A stretch of 5,508 nucleotides of DNA from Rickettsiales bacterium (GCA_031267375.1 JAIRZE010000016.1:1-5508), one strand, 5' to 3'. Counted from the first letter of the stretch, positions 1-4,645 are shown. Notes: generated from the sequence alone by a model not told the origin. Made by a program: numbers and translations.

Positions 1-231
1 AATAACCCGGAATCGGCGGCGGAATACTTGCAGCCGATAGATTGCGGACTGGACGGCATTCCGGTTTGCAAGCTTGAAACAAACAGTGCCGAACTTTTCC
101 AAAATGGCGGATTTATTGATATTCCGCGCGAATCTTCTGGACTTGTTCGGGTGTATAATAATGACCGGGTGATCGGTATAGGCCGCATTGAAAACGGCAT
201 ATTAAAACCGGAAAGGGTTTTGATATATTAA
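1..231 (+). CDS. truB: tRNA pseudouridine(55) synthase TruB, C-terminal part
   Basis: This is the last 76 codons of an open frame entering from the left edge and ending at TAA 229–231. TruB converts U55 in the T loop of tRNAs to pseudouridine. The visible part is only the C-terminal domain. A 'LQPID..LDGIPVCKL' stretch matches the linker where TruB proteins usually carry an L-P-I-(E/D) motif. The end, 'GLVRVYNNDRVIGIGRIENG' followed by a 'LKPERV' closing motif, matches the terminal PUA-like fold. The catalytic domain lies outside the window. Identification rests on this tail and on position: truB directly before rpsO and pnp is a widely conserved order in Proteobacteria. The gap to rpsO is only 26 bases with no terminator, so the two are probably co-transcribed. 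TATAAT at 154–159 could serve an internal promoter, but no convincing -35 accompanies it. Confidence 0.86.
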   Translation, partial: NNPESAAEYLQPIDCGLDGIPVCKLETNSAELFQNGGFIDIPRESSGLVRVYNNDRVIGIGRIENGILKPERVLIY

Positions 232-257
232 TCACCAAAGTCGCAAAGGAGCGATAA

Positions 258-530
258 ATGTCCATTACAAAAGCAAAAAAAACTGAATTACAGAAAGAAT
301 TCAAGACAACGGATTTGGATAACGGCGGCTCTGCGCCGGCGCAGATCGCGGTCTTGACCGAACGGATTCGCAATCTGACAGAACATATGAAAGCAAATCA
401 CAAGGACGAGCATTCTAAGCGCGGATTGCTGTTGATGGTTAATCGCCGCAAGAAACTGCTGGCCTATATCAAGAAAAAATCAGTCGCCGAATACGAAGAC
501 TTGATCAAGAAATTGGGTTTGCGCAAGTAA
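258..530 (+). CDS. rpsO: 30S ribosomal protein S15
   Basis: Ninety residues, against 89 usual for the family. S15 is a primary binder of the 16S rRNA central domain and helps form intersubunit bridge B4. Visible family signatures are 'LTERIRNLTEHMKANHKDEHSKRG' (written here in part: LTERIRNLTEH, then HKDEHSKRGLL, residues about 34–58), the basic helix 'NRRKKLLAYIKKK', and the terminal 'LIKKLGLRK'. The start is set by a strong Shine-Dalgarno AAAGGAG (245–251) six bases before ATG. One oddity: the loop normally reading D-T-G-S-P-E-V-Q reads D-N-G-G-S-A-P-A-Q, one residue longer and without the usual Pro-Glu pair. The gene follows truB by 26 bases and ends in an intrinsic terminator before the separately promoted pnp. 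In E. coli S15 represses its own translation through a leader pseudoknot; I cannot show an equivalent here. Confidence 0.97.
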   Translation: MSITKAKKTELQKEFKTTDLDNGGSAPAQIAVLTERIRNLTEHMKANHKDEHSKRGLLLMVNRRKKLLAYIKKKSVAEYEDLIKKLGLRK

Positions 531-534
531 AATT

Positions 535-559
535 TCCGCCGCAAGGCGGATTTTTATTT
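535..559 (+). terminator. Intrinsic terminator of rpsO
   Basis: A six-base-pair GC-rich stem TCCGCC (535–540) / GGCGGA (545–550) with a GCAA tetraloop is followed at once by TTTTTATTT. It starts five bases after the rpsO stop codon. Spacing and U tract are those of a factor-independent terminator, and it separates truB–rpsO transcription from the pnp promoter just downstream. Confidence 0.87.
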
Positions 560-569
560 GCCCAAAAAC

Positions 570-598
570 TTGCGTATTAAAAATAATTCGGTTATAAT
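570..598 (+). promoter_or_regulatory. Sigma-70 promoter of pnp
   Basis: The -35 box is TTGCGT (570–575), then a 17-base spacer, then a perfect -10 TATAAT (593–598). Transcription should start near 605. The promoter lies immediately after the rpsO terminator, so pnp has its own transcript with a leader of about 158 nt. The predicted start coincides with the base of the long hairpin at 606–669. Confidence 0.75.
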
Positions 599-605
599 GT
601 CCGTC

Positions 606-669
606 GCAAGGGAAGCGATTATTCTATTTTATGTTTCGCGGAATATAAAATTGAATAGTTTTCCTTTGC
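606..669 (+). promoter_or_regulatory. Long 5' hairpin in the pnp leader, probable autoregulatory RNase III-type stem
   Basis: The two arms pair almost throughout. 606–614 pairs with 661–669 (9 bp including one G·U). After a small internal loop at 616–619/658–659, 620–624 pairs with 653–657. After one mismatch, 626–636 pairs with 641–651 (including G·U pairs), leaving a CGCG loop. The base of the stem sits at the predicted transcript start. In E. coli the pnp leader has a comparable long stem that RNase III cuts and PNPase then degrades, giving autoregulation. The same role here is inferred from position and shape, not from sequence similarity. Confidence 0.62.
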
Positions 670-676
670 AATATGC

Positions 677-739
677 GTCCGCTTCGCGGACACCACTACC
701 CCGCCGGCTTCGCCGGCACCCCGACGCTGCGCGAAGGGG
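677..739 (+). repeat. Cluster of GC-rich TTC-loop hairpins in the pnp leader
   Basis: Two perfect six-base-pair hairpins, each with a TTC loop, lie 20 bp apart: GTCCGC/GCGGAC (677–682/686–691) and GCCGGC/GCCGGC (703–708/712–717). A looser CCCC (719–722)/GGGG (736–739) pairing follows, which CCCC at 699–702 could also join. This GC-rich block sits in an otherwise AT-rich leader and ends about 10 bases before the pnp Shine-Dalgarno. The look is that of a dispersed palindromic element of the REP/MITE kind, but only one copy is visible here, so repeat status is inferred. Confidence 0.5.
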
Positions 740-762
740 AATAAACAAAAAGGAAAACAAAA

Positions 763-2946
763 ATGTTATTTGGATTATTTGGAAAAAAAGACGAACAGGC
801 TGGAATCACCGGCGAATTGAATCACCCGATCTCGGTATCTCTGCAATATGGCGGCGACACCTTGACTTTGGAAACAGGACGCTTTGCAAAGCAGGCGACC
901 GGGTCCGTTATGGCCACTTTGGGCGGGACTATGGTTTTGGCCACCGTTGTCGGCGAAAGAACCGCGGTAGAGGGTCAGGATTTCTTTCCCTTGACTGTTG
1001 ATTACCAAGAAAAATTCGCGTCGGCCGGACGCATTCCAGGTTCTCGCGATCGCCGCGAGGGGCGCGCAAGCAACGCGGAAACTCTGATAGCGCGTATGAT
1101 AGATCGCCCGCTGCGCCCGCTTTTCCCTGAAACTTTCAAAAACAAAGTTCAGATTATCGCGCAGTGCTTTTCATATGACAAAGTAAATCAGCCGGATATT
1201 GTCGCTATGATTGCGTCATCTGCGGCCTTGGCAATATCTGGGATTCCTTTTTCTGGTCCGATCGGCGCGGCGCGCGTTGGATACAATGATGGCAATTATG
1301 TTCTGAATCCGTCAAAGAAAGTTGCGGAAGATTCCGAAATGGATATGGTTGTCGCGGCGACGAAAGACGGCGTTTTGATGGTTGAATCCGAAATCGGCGA
1401 ACTGGATGAAAAGACCACCTTGGGCGCGGTGAAATTCGGATTTGACGCGCAGCAGGCCGTTATAAAGGCTATTAACGAGCTGAAAGAAAAAGCCGGAAAG
1501 CCGGATTGGGCGGTTGTTGAAAAGTCCGCGGAATATATCGCTTTGGAAAAAGATTTTGAATCTTTTGCCGGCGAGATAGAGGCGGCATTGGGCATCAAAG
1601 AAAAATTGCTGCGCCTGGATACTCTGTCTGAAATTCATTCAAAGGCAAAGGCCCGCATAGCGGAAGTTTTGCCAGAAACCAAAACCGCATCCAGTACTCT
1701 GAATTCTTGGGCTGACGAAGTTGTGGAAGCAATTACCGCACGCATTATGCGCGGCAATATTCTGGCCGGAAAGCCGCGTATTGACGGCCGCGACAATAAA
1801 ACTGTTCGTCCGATTGAAATTGAATTGGGCGTTATGCCGCGCGCGCACGGTTCCGCATTGTTTACCCGCGGCGAAACCCAGGCTTTGGTATCCCTTACAT
1901 TGGGCGGCGGAAAAGACGCGCTGCCGCTGGAATTTATGGAAGGCGCGATAGAACAGGACTTTATCCTGAACTATAACTTCCCGGGATATTCAGTCGGCGA
2001 AGCGAAAATGCTGAAAGGTCCGGGACGCCGCGAAATCGGCCACGGAAATCTGGCCTGGCGCGCATTGCATCCTATGATGCCGGCACGCAGCGAATTTGAC
2101 TATGTTGTTCGCATAGTGTCCGATATTTTGGAATCTAATGGCAGTTCTTCTATGGCGACGACCTGCGGCGCGACATTGGCTATGATGGACGGCGGCGTTC
2201 CGTTGAAGCGCCCTGTGGCCGGAATCGCAATGGGCCTGATCAAGGAAGGCAGCGACTATGCGGTGCTGACCGACATATTGGGCGACGAAGATCACTTGGG
2301 CGATATGGATTTCAAGGTTTGCGGAACAGGGGAAGGGATCACCGCCTTGCAAATGGATATCAAGATAACCAGCATAACCTTTGAAATTATGGAAAAGGCG
2401 CTGGCACAGGCAAAAGACGGCCGTATGCATATCTTGGGCAAGATTGAAAAAGCAATCAAAAACCCGCGCAAGGAAGTTTCTGAATTCGCGCCCCAGGCAT
2501 ACTCTATGAAAATCAATCCGGATAAAATCCGCGAAGTAATCGGCAAGGGCGGCGCGATTATCCAGGCTTTGACCCGCGATACCGGAACCCAGATAGACTT
2601 GTCCGACGACGGTTCCATTAAAATTATGGCGACCAGCAAAGAGCAGGCCGACGATGCGATCGCGCGGATCAAGGCGATTGTGGCGGAACCGGAAGTTGGC
2701 GAGATTTACGAAGGCGTGGTCAGCGGAATGAAAGATTTCGGCCTGTTTGTGAAGATTGCCGGAAATTTTGAAGCTATGGTCCATATTAGCGAGATCACGG
2801 GCGAGCGCATAGCAAAGATAGAAGACGCGAAGATAAAAGAAGGCGACAAGGTTTTTGTGCGGTACTTGGGCGCAGACAAACGCGGAAAAACCCGGTTTTC
2901 AATGGTTGGAATAGACCAAAAGACCGGCGCAGAAGTGAAGAAATAA
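763..2946 (+). CDS. pnp: Polyribonucleotide nucleotidyltransferase (PNPase)
   Basis: A full-length PNPase of 727 residues, a phosphorolytic 3'-5' exoribonuclease that works as a ring-shaped trimer in the cytoplasm and in degradosomes. In order: first RNase PH-like domain (about 22–160, 'GQDFFPLTVDYQEK', 'IDRPLRPLFP'), helical linker (about 250–330), second RNase PH domain (about 340–560, 'HGSALFTRGETQAL', 'ESNGSSSMATTCGA'), KH domain with GKGG at 594–597, and S1 domain (about 645–713). The catalytic motif GDEDHLGDMDFK is intact at 507–518; D510, D516 and K518 match E. coli D486, D492 and K494. Oddities: the N-terminus is about 18 residues longer than in E. coli, and the RNA-contacting FFRR loop (E. 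coli 77–80) reads R95-D96-R97-R98. The start follows AAGGA (750–754) by eight bases. The tail after S1 is short. Confidence 0.98.
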   Translation: MLFGLFGKKDEQAGITGELNHPISVSLQYGGDTLTLETGRFAKQATGSVMATLGGTMVLATVVGERTAVEGQDFFPLTVDYQEKFASAGRIPGSRDRREGRASNAETLIARMIDRPLRPLFPETFKNKVQIIAQCFSYDKVNQPDIVAMIASSAALAISGIPFSGPIGAARVGYNDGNYVLNPSKKVAEDSEMDMVVAATKDGVLMVESEIGELDEKTTLGAVKFGFDAQQAVIKAINELKEKAGKPDWAVVEKSAEYIALEKDFESFAGEIEAALGIKEKLLRLDTLSEIHSKAKARIAEVLPETKTASSTLNSWADEVVEAITARIMRGNILAGKPRIDGRDNKTVRPIEIELGVMPRAHGSALFTRGETQALVSLTLGGGKDALPLEFMEGAIEQDFILNYNFPGYSVGEAKMLKGPGRREIGHGNLAWRALHPMMPARSEFDYVVRIVSDILESNGSSSMATTCGATLAMMDGGVPLKRPVAGIAMGLIKEGSDYAVLTDILGDEDHLGDMDFKVCGTGEGITALQMDIKITSITFEIMEKALAQAKDGRMHILGKIEKAIKNPRKEVSEFAPQAYSMKINPDKIREVIGKGGAIIQALTRDTGTQIDLSDDGSIKIMATSKEQADDAIARIKAIVAEPEVGEIYEGVVSGMKDFGLFVKIAGNFEAMVHISEITGERIAKIEDAKIKEGDKVFVRYLGADKRGKTRFSMVGIDQKTGAEVKK

Positions 2947-3004
2947 GGAACAGGAACAAGGAACAGGAACAAGGAATGTTCCTCGTTCCTGTTCCTTGTT
3001 CCTT
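2945..3004. repeat. Word-repeat inverted repeat directly after the pnp stop
   Basis: Starting inside the pnp stop codon (TAA 2944–2946), a 13-bp unit AAGGAACAGGAAC is present twice in tandem (2945–2957, 2958–2970), followed by a partial third copy. The reverse complement follows: 2952–2970 pairs perfectly with 2985–3003 (19 bp). The 14-base interior holds a further short AGG/CCT pairing. No U tract follows, so it is not a standard terminator. It fills the gap between pnp and the ybaB Shine-Dalgarno and could act as a 3' stabilising stem or RNase III site in a pnp–ybaB transcript. Confidence 0.8.
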
Positions 3005-3023
3005 TGCGACGAAGGAGCAGAAA

Positions 3024-3323
3024 ATGGATATGAATGCGCTGATGGAACAGGCAAAGCAATTGCAGGCAAAGGTTGCCGCCGCCCAAGATAATCTTGGGGC
3101 CACGGTGGTAAAGGGAATTGCGGGCAACGGCTTGGTGATCGTGGATATGACCGGCAAATATGATTTGTTGAAATTGACATTGTCGCCGGACCTATTGAAA
3201 AAGGATTTGGCAGAGATTACAGCCTTGATAACGGCGGCGTTTAACGACGCGAAAGCGAAAGCCGATGCGACCATTGATAAAGTAATGGGCGAGGCAACGG
3301 CCGGAATGCCGATGCCGGAATAA
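3024..3323 (+). CDS. ybaB: YbaB/EbfC family nucleoid-associated protein
   Basis: Ninety-nine residues, close to the family norm of about 100–110. YbaB/EbfC proteins form small dimers with protruding helices, bind DNA with little specificity and coat the nucleoid. Visible signatures: the N-terminal helix 'MNALMEQAKQLQAKV' (about residues 3–17), the central strand region 'GNGLVIVDMTGKYDL' (family G-x-V-x-V-x-x-x-G), and the C-terminal helix 'AAFNDAKAKAD' before a methionine- and proline-containing end. The ATG at 3024 is chosen over an upstream in-frame ATG (2976), because AAGGAG (3012–3017) lies six bases before it and the upstream extension would be encoded by the inverted repeat. The gene usually sits between dnaX and recR; neither is here. 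With no evident promoter in the 77-base gap, read-through from pnp is likely. Confidence 0.9.
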   Translation: MDMNALMEQAKQLQAKVAAAQDNLGATVVKGIAGNGLVIVDMTGKYDLLKLTLSPDLLKKDLAEITALITAAFNDAKAKADATIDKVMGEATAGMPMPE

Positions 3324-3411
3324 GGCAAAATTCATAAGGCAAAGGGCAAATTCATCAAGTTCGGAATTTATTTCTTAATTAAGAAATTAAGCTCCTGCCC
3401 TTTGCCTTATG
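3321..3411. repeat. Word-repeat inverted repeat directly after the ybaB stop
   Basis: The word TAAGGCAAA occurs at 3321–3329 (its TAA is the ybaB stop) and again at 3335–3343; a variant, GGGCAAATTCAT, follows. A perfect 16-bp inverted repeat, CATAAGGCAAAGGGCA (3333–3348), pairs with 3396–3411. Inside the loop is an 18-bp AT palindrome, ATTTCTTAATTAAGAAAT (3370–3387), giving a nested structure. No U tract follows the right arm. The layout (repeated word starting at the stop codon, then its reverse complement) copies that after pnp with a different word. Confidence 0.77.
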
Positions 3412-3425
3412 ACTTTTGACTTTCT

Positions 3426-3482
3426 GGATGATTAGCTCAGTTGGTAGAGCGGCGCGTTTACATCGCGTAGGTCGGCGGTTCG
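3426..3482 (+). pseudogene. tRNA-Val(UAC) gene fragment broken in the T loop
   Basis: These 57 bases fit tRNA positions 1–57. Acceptor 5' strand GGATGAT (3426–3432), D arm GCTC/GAGC with AGTTGGTA loop, anticodon stem GCGCG/CGCGT with loop TTTACAT (anticodon TAC at 3459–3461), five-base variable loop, T-stem 5' strand GGCGG (3474–3478) and T-loop start TTCG. The next base should be A58, but the sequence departs completely. No partner T strand in the right context and no ATCATCC acceptor strand or CCA follow. It matches the intact tRNA-Val at 3878 in 50 of 57 positions. The differences fall mainly in paired or junction positions, so it seems a once-separate tRNA gene rather than a fresh copy. 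As it stands it cannot give a normal tRNA. Confidence 0.77.
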
Positions 3483-3600
3483 CCCGTTCCGTCGGTCGCA
3501 AAGCGACCGCCGAGACCGAGGTTGAAAACCGAGGGCTCGCGGAACGGAGCGTCTCGGCGCAGTCTCGGCTGTGCGAAGCACAGACAGACGGAGACGGACA
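3483..3600. repeat. GC-rich multi-hairpin block between tRNA fragment and nuclease gene
   Basis: Two foldable domains are visible. The first is closed by CCGTTCCG (3484–3491)/CGGAACGG (3540–3547), extendable by three pairs across a bulge. It contains hairpin CGGTCGC/GCGACCG (3493–3499/3503–3509, loop AAA) and a CGAG/CTCG stem (3511–3514/3536–3539) enclosing GGTT-GAA-AACC, which together suggest a three-way junction. The second is GTCTC (3551–3555)/GAGAC (3591–3595) enclosing GTCT/AGAC and CTGTGC-GAA-GCACAG (3569–3583). Direct repeats ACCGAGG and GTCTCGGC each occur twice. The block sharply exceeds its surroundings in GC content. It could be a palindromic mobile repeat or a structured leader; no coding potential is supported. 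Confidence 0.57.
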
Positions 3601-3602
3601 AA

Positions 3603-3842
3603 ATGTTCTATGTCTATATCCTTCAAAGTATAAATACGCCGGAACATTTTTATGTTGGGTATACAAATAATTTGAAATTGCGTCTTGCAGAGCATAATTC
3701 CGGACAAGCGCGATATACAAATATGTATAAACCTTGGAAAATCAGAAGTTATTTTGCTTTTGACACCAAAGAAAAAGCTGAAAATTTTGAAAATTATCTA
3801 AAAACGCACGCAGAAAGAAATTTTCAGAAAAAATATTTGTAA
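3603..3842 (+). CDS. Small stand-alone GIY-YIG nuclease-domain protein
   Basis: Seventy-nine residues, essentially one GIY-YIG domain, as in the short UPF0213/YhbQ-like family. Motifs: 'YVYIL' (residues 3–7, the GIY strand), 'FYVGYT' (16–21, the YIG strand), conserved Arg27 in 'LKLRLAEHN' with His31, 'KPW' (43–45), and a likely metal-binding Glu63 in 'NFENYLK'. The domain cuts DNA in homing endonucleases, UvrC and repair enzymes; the cellular task of these single-domain proteins is not settled. ATG 3603 is preferred because the domain starts there and GGAG (3590–3593) lies nine bases upstream. That GGAG is inside the base stem of a hairpin, so translation could be structure-dependent. The gene is visibly AT-rich beside the GC-rich block before it. 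It lies between a broken and an intact tRNA-Val gene, suggesting a mobile cassette. Confidence 0.86.
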   Translation: MFYVYILQSINTPEHFYVGYTNNLKLRLAEHNSGQARYTNMYKPWKIRSYFAFDTKEKAENFENYLKTHAERNFQKKYL

Positions 3843-3863
3843 TCTAAGAATATATTGTATAAT
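3836..3863 (+). promoter_or_regulatory. Candidate promoter of tRNA-Val
   Basis: A perfect -10 TATAAT (3858–3863) lies 14 bases before the tRNA 5' end, giving a start near 3870. The best -35 match is weak (TTTGTA at 3836–3841, 16-base spacer) and overlaps the GIY-YIG stop codon. If real, the intact tRNA does not depend on transcription through the nuclease gene. Confidence 0.45.
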
Positions 3864-3877
3864 CTTGCCAATGTTTT

Positions 3878-3953
3878 GGATGGCTAGCTCAGTTGGTAGA
3901 GCAACGCGTTTACATCGCGTGGGTCAGGGGTTCGAGTCCCTTGCCATCCACCA
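3878..3953 (+). tRNA. tRNA-Val(UAC)
   Basis: A complete 76-nt cloverleaf. Acceptor GGATGGC/GCCATCC (3878–3884/3943–3949), D stem GCTC/GAGC with AGTTGGTA loop, anticodon stem ACGCG/CGCGT with loop TTTACAT (anticodon TAC at 3911–3913, reading GUA and related valine codons), variable loop GGGTC, T stem AGGGG/CCCTT with loop TTCGAGT, discriminator A3950 and an encoded CCA (3951–3953). All stems pair, with a single G·U in the T stem. An intrinsic terminator follows after six bases. Confidence 0.97.
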
Positions 3954-3959
3954 CTTTAC

Positions 3960-3990
3960 ACAGCCAGTCAAAAACGGGCTGTTTTATTTT
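3960..3990 (+). terminator. Intrinsic terminator after tRNA-Val
   Basis: Stem ACAGCC (3960–3965)/GGCTGT (3977–3982) with an 11-base loop, followed by TTTATTTT (3983–3990). It ends three bases before the stop of the convergent minus-strand gene. On the minus strand the same stem lacks a following U tract, so it serves mainly the tRNA. Confidence 0.77.
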
Positions 3991-3993
3991 ATC

Positions 3994-4554
3994 CTAATAC
4001 AACTTTTCTGCCACGATTATCGCGTCGTTTAATTCCGTTAATACTGTTATCCGCAGCGCTGTCATATTCGTTTTGTCCATAAAATAGACTATGTGCGCGC
4101 CGTCGCCGCCGTATCCGATATTCGCCGTATCCACATCAGGATTTAATTCCCCGCCGACGGCAATCGTGGCATTCCGTCCCGTCGGCGTTTGCGAGTTATT
4201 ATAATATTGTATGAATTTTGTCATCCAGACCGCCGGAGCGCCCGTGTTATTTATTATGCGCAGGGCCCAATAAGCGGCAGTGCTCTGCTTTGTCATTTTT
4301 ATATAATATCCGCCAGGAACATTTACCCCGAATTCAGCCCCAGTGGCTGCCCCTTTCAACTTGTTGGTATAAATCGGTATGGACAGGCCGTTGTCGCCCT
4401 TTGGACCGGGCGCCCCGTCATCGCCTTTTTCGCCTTTCAATCCGGCGGACATTGTGGAAATAGCATCGTCCACATATTCTTTTGACGCGATTTCAGCGCT
4501 GCTGGGATGCACAAAAAGCAGCAATGCCAGGAAAATTATAAAATATATTTTCAT
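3994..4554 (-). CDS. Small secreted protein with collagen-like Gly-X-Y tract
   Basis: I do not recognise the family. The 186-residue product starts 'MKIYFIIFLALLLFV', a clear signal peptide, with likely cleavage after 'HPSSA' (residue 20). 'IASKEYVDDAIS' (22–33) resembles the short helical segment often found at the start of fibre and surface proteins. Seven Gly-X-Y triplets follow (residues 38–58, GLK GEK GDD GAP GPK GDN GLS), then an Asn/Thr/Gly-rich, cysteine-free, probably beta-rich domain (about 60–186). A trimeric surface or phage-fibre-like protein is a reasonable inference. ATG at 4554 is chosen because it begins the signal peptide; an in-frame TTG at 4584 would add ten polar residues before it. 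No good Shine-Dalgarno is visible. The gene converges on the tRNA-Val terminator and stops with TAG at 3996–3994. Confidence 0.78.
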   Translation of the reverse strand: MKIYFIIFLALLLFVHPSSAEIASKEYVDDAISTMSAGLKGEKGDDGAPGPKGDNGLSIPIYTNKLKGAATGAEFGVNVPGGYYIKMTKQSTAAYWALRIINNTGAPAVWMTKFIQYYNNSQTPTGRNATIAVGGELNPDVDTANIGYGGDGAHIVYFMDKTNMTALRITVLTELNDAIIVAEKLY

Positions 4555-4617
4555 TGATAAGTATGTTGTTTTGCAAGTTAACAATTGCGCCGCCGGATAA
4601 AATCCGCGGATCTAAAT

Positions 4618-4645
4618 AGCATAAGAATCAATGGAAAAATTACAA
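4618..4645 (-). promoter_or_regulatory. Candidate promoter of the collagen-like gene
   Basis: On the minus strand TTGTAA (4645–4640) and TATGCT (4623–4618) are 16 bases apart, each matching four of six consensus positions. Transcription would start near 4611. The leader of about 57 nt would include an ATCCGCGGAT palindrome (4602–4611) and an overlapping CGGAT/ATCCG hairpin (4594–4606). Confidence 0.35.

Noticed and set aside
131..159. Promoter for rpsO inside truB with a perfect TATAAT at 154–159
   Set aside because: No -35 element stands 15–18 bases upstream and the TG of an extended -10 is out of register, so it is left as a mere possibility.
570..762. Riboswitch in the pnp leader
   Set aside because: No known aptamer core is recognisable; the structure is a long simple hairpin followed by small GC hairpins.
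1990..2784. Long open frame of 264 codons on the minus strand inside pnp
   Set aside because: It lies antisense to the highly conserved PNPase coding region, has no recognisable domain or ribosome binding site, and is explained by the codon bias of pnp.
2945..3004. CRISPR-like or minisatellite array
   Set aside because: The repeats are contiguous 13-bp words without spacers and with an inverted copy; there are no cas genes.
3333..3411. Intrinsic terminator of ybaB
   Set aside because: The right arm is followed by ACTTTTGACTTTCTGG, not a U tract, and the 47-base interval between arms is large.
3416..3670. Plus-strand frame beginning 'MISSVGRA', and its antisense partners
   Set aside because: The start is a translated tRNA-Val sequence followed by the palindromic block; it runs out of frame with the GIY-YIG motifs.
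3426..3953. Group I intron or permuted tRNA joining the fragment to a 3' half in the window
   Set aside because: Bacterial tRNA introns interrupt the anticodon loop, no intron core is evident, and no matching ATCATCC 3' half is present.
4554..4584. Upstream TTG start for the collagen-like protein
   Set aside because: It would put ten residues ahead of an obvious signal peptide and has no ribosome binding site.
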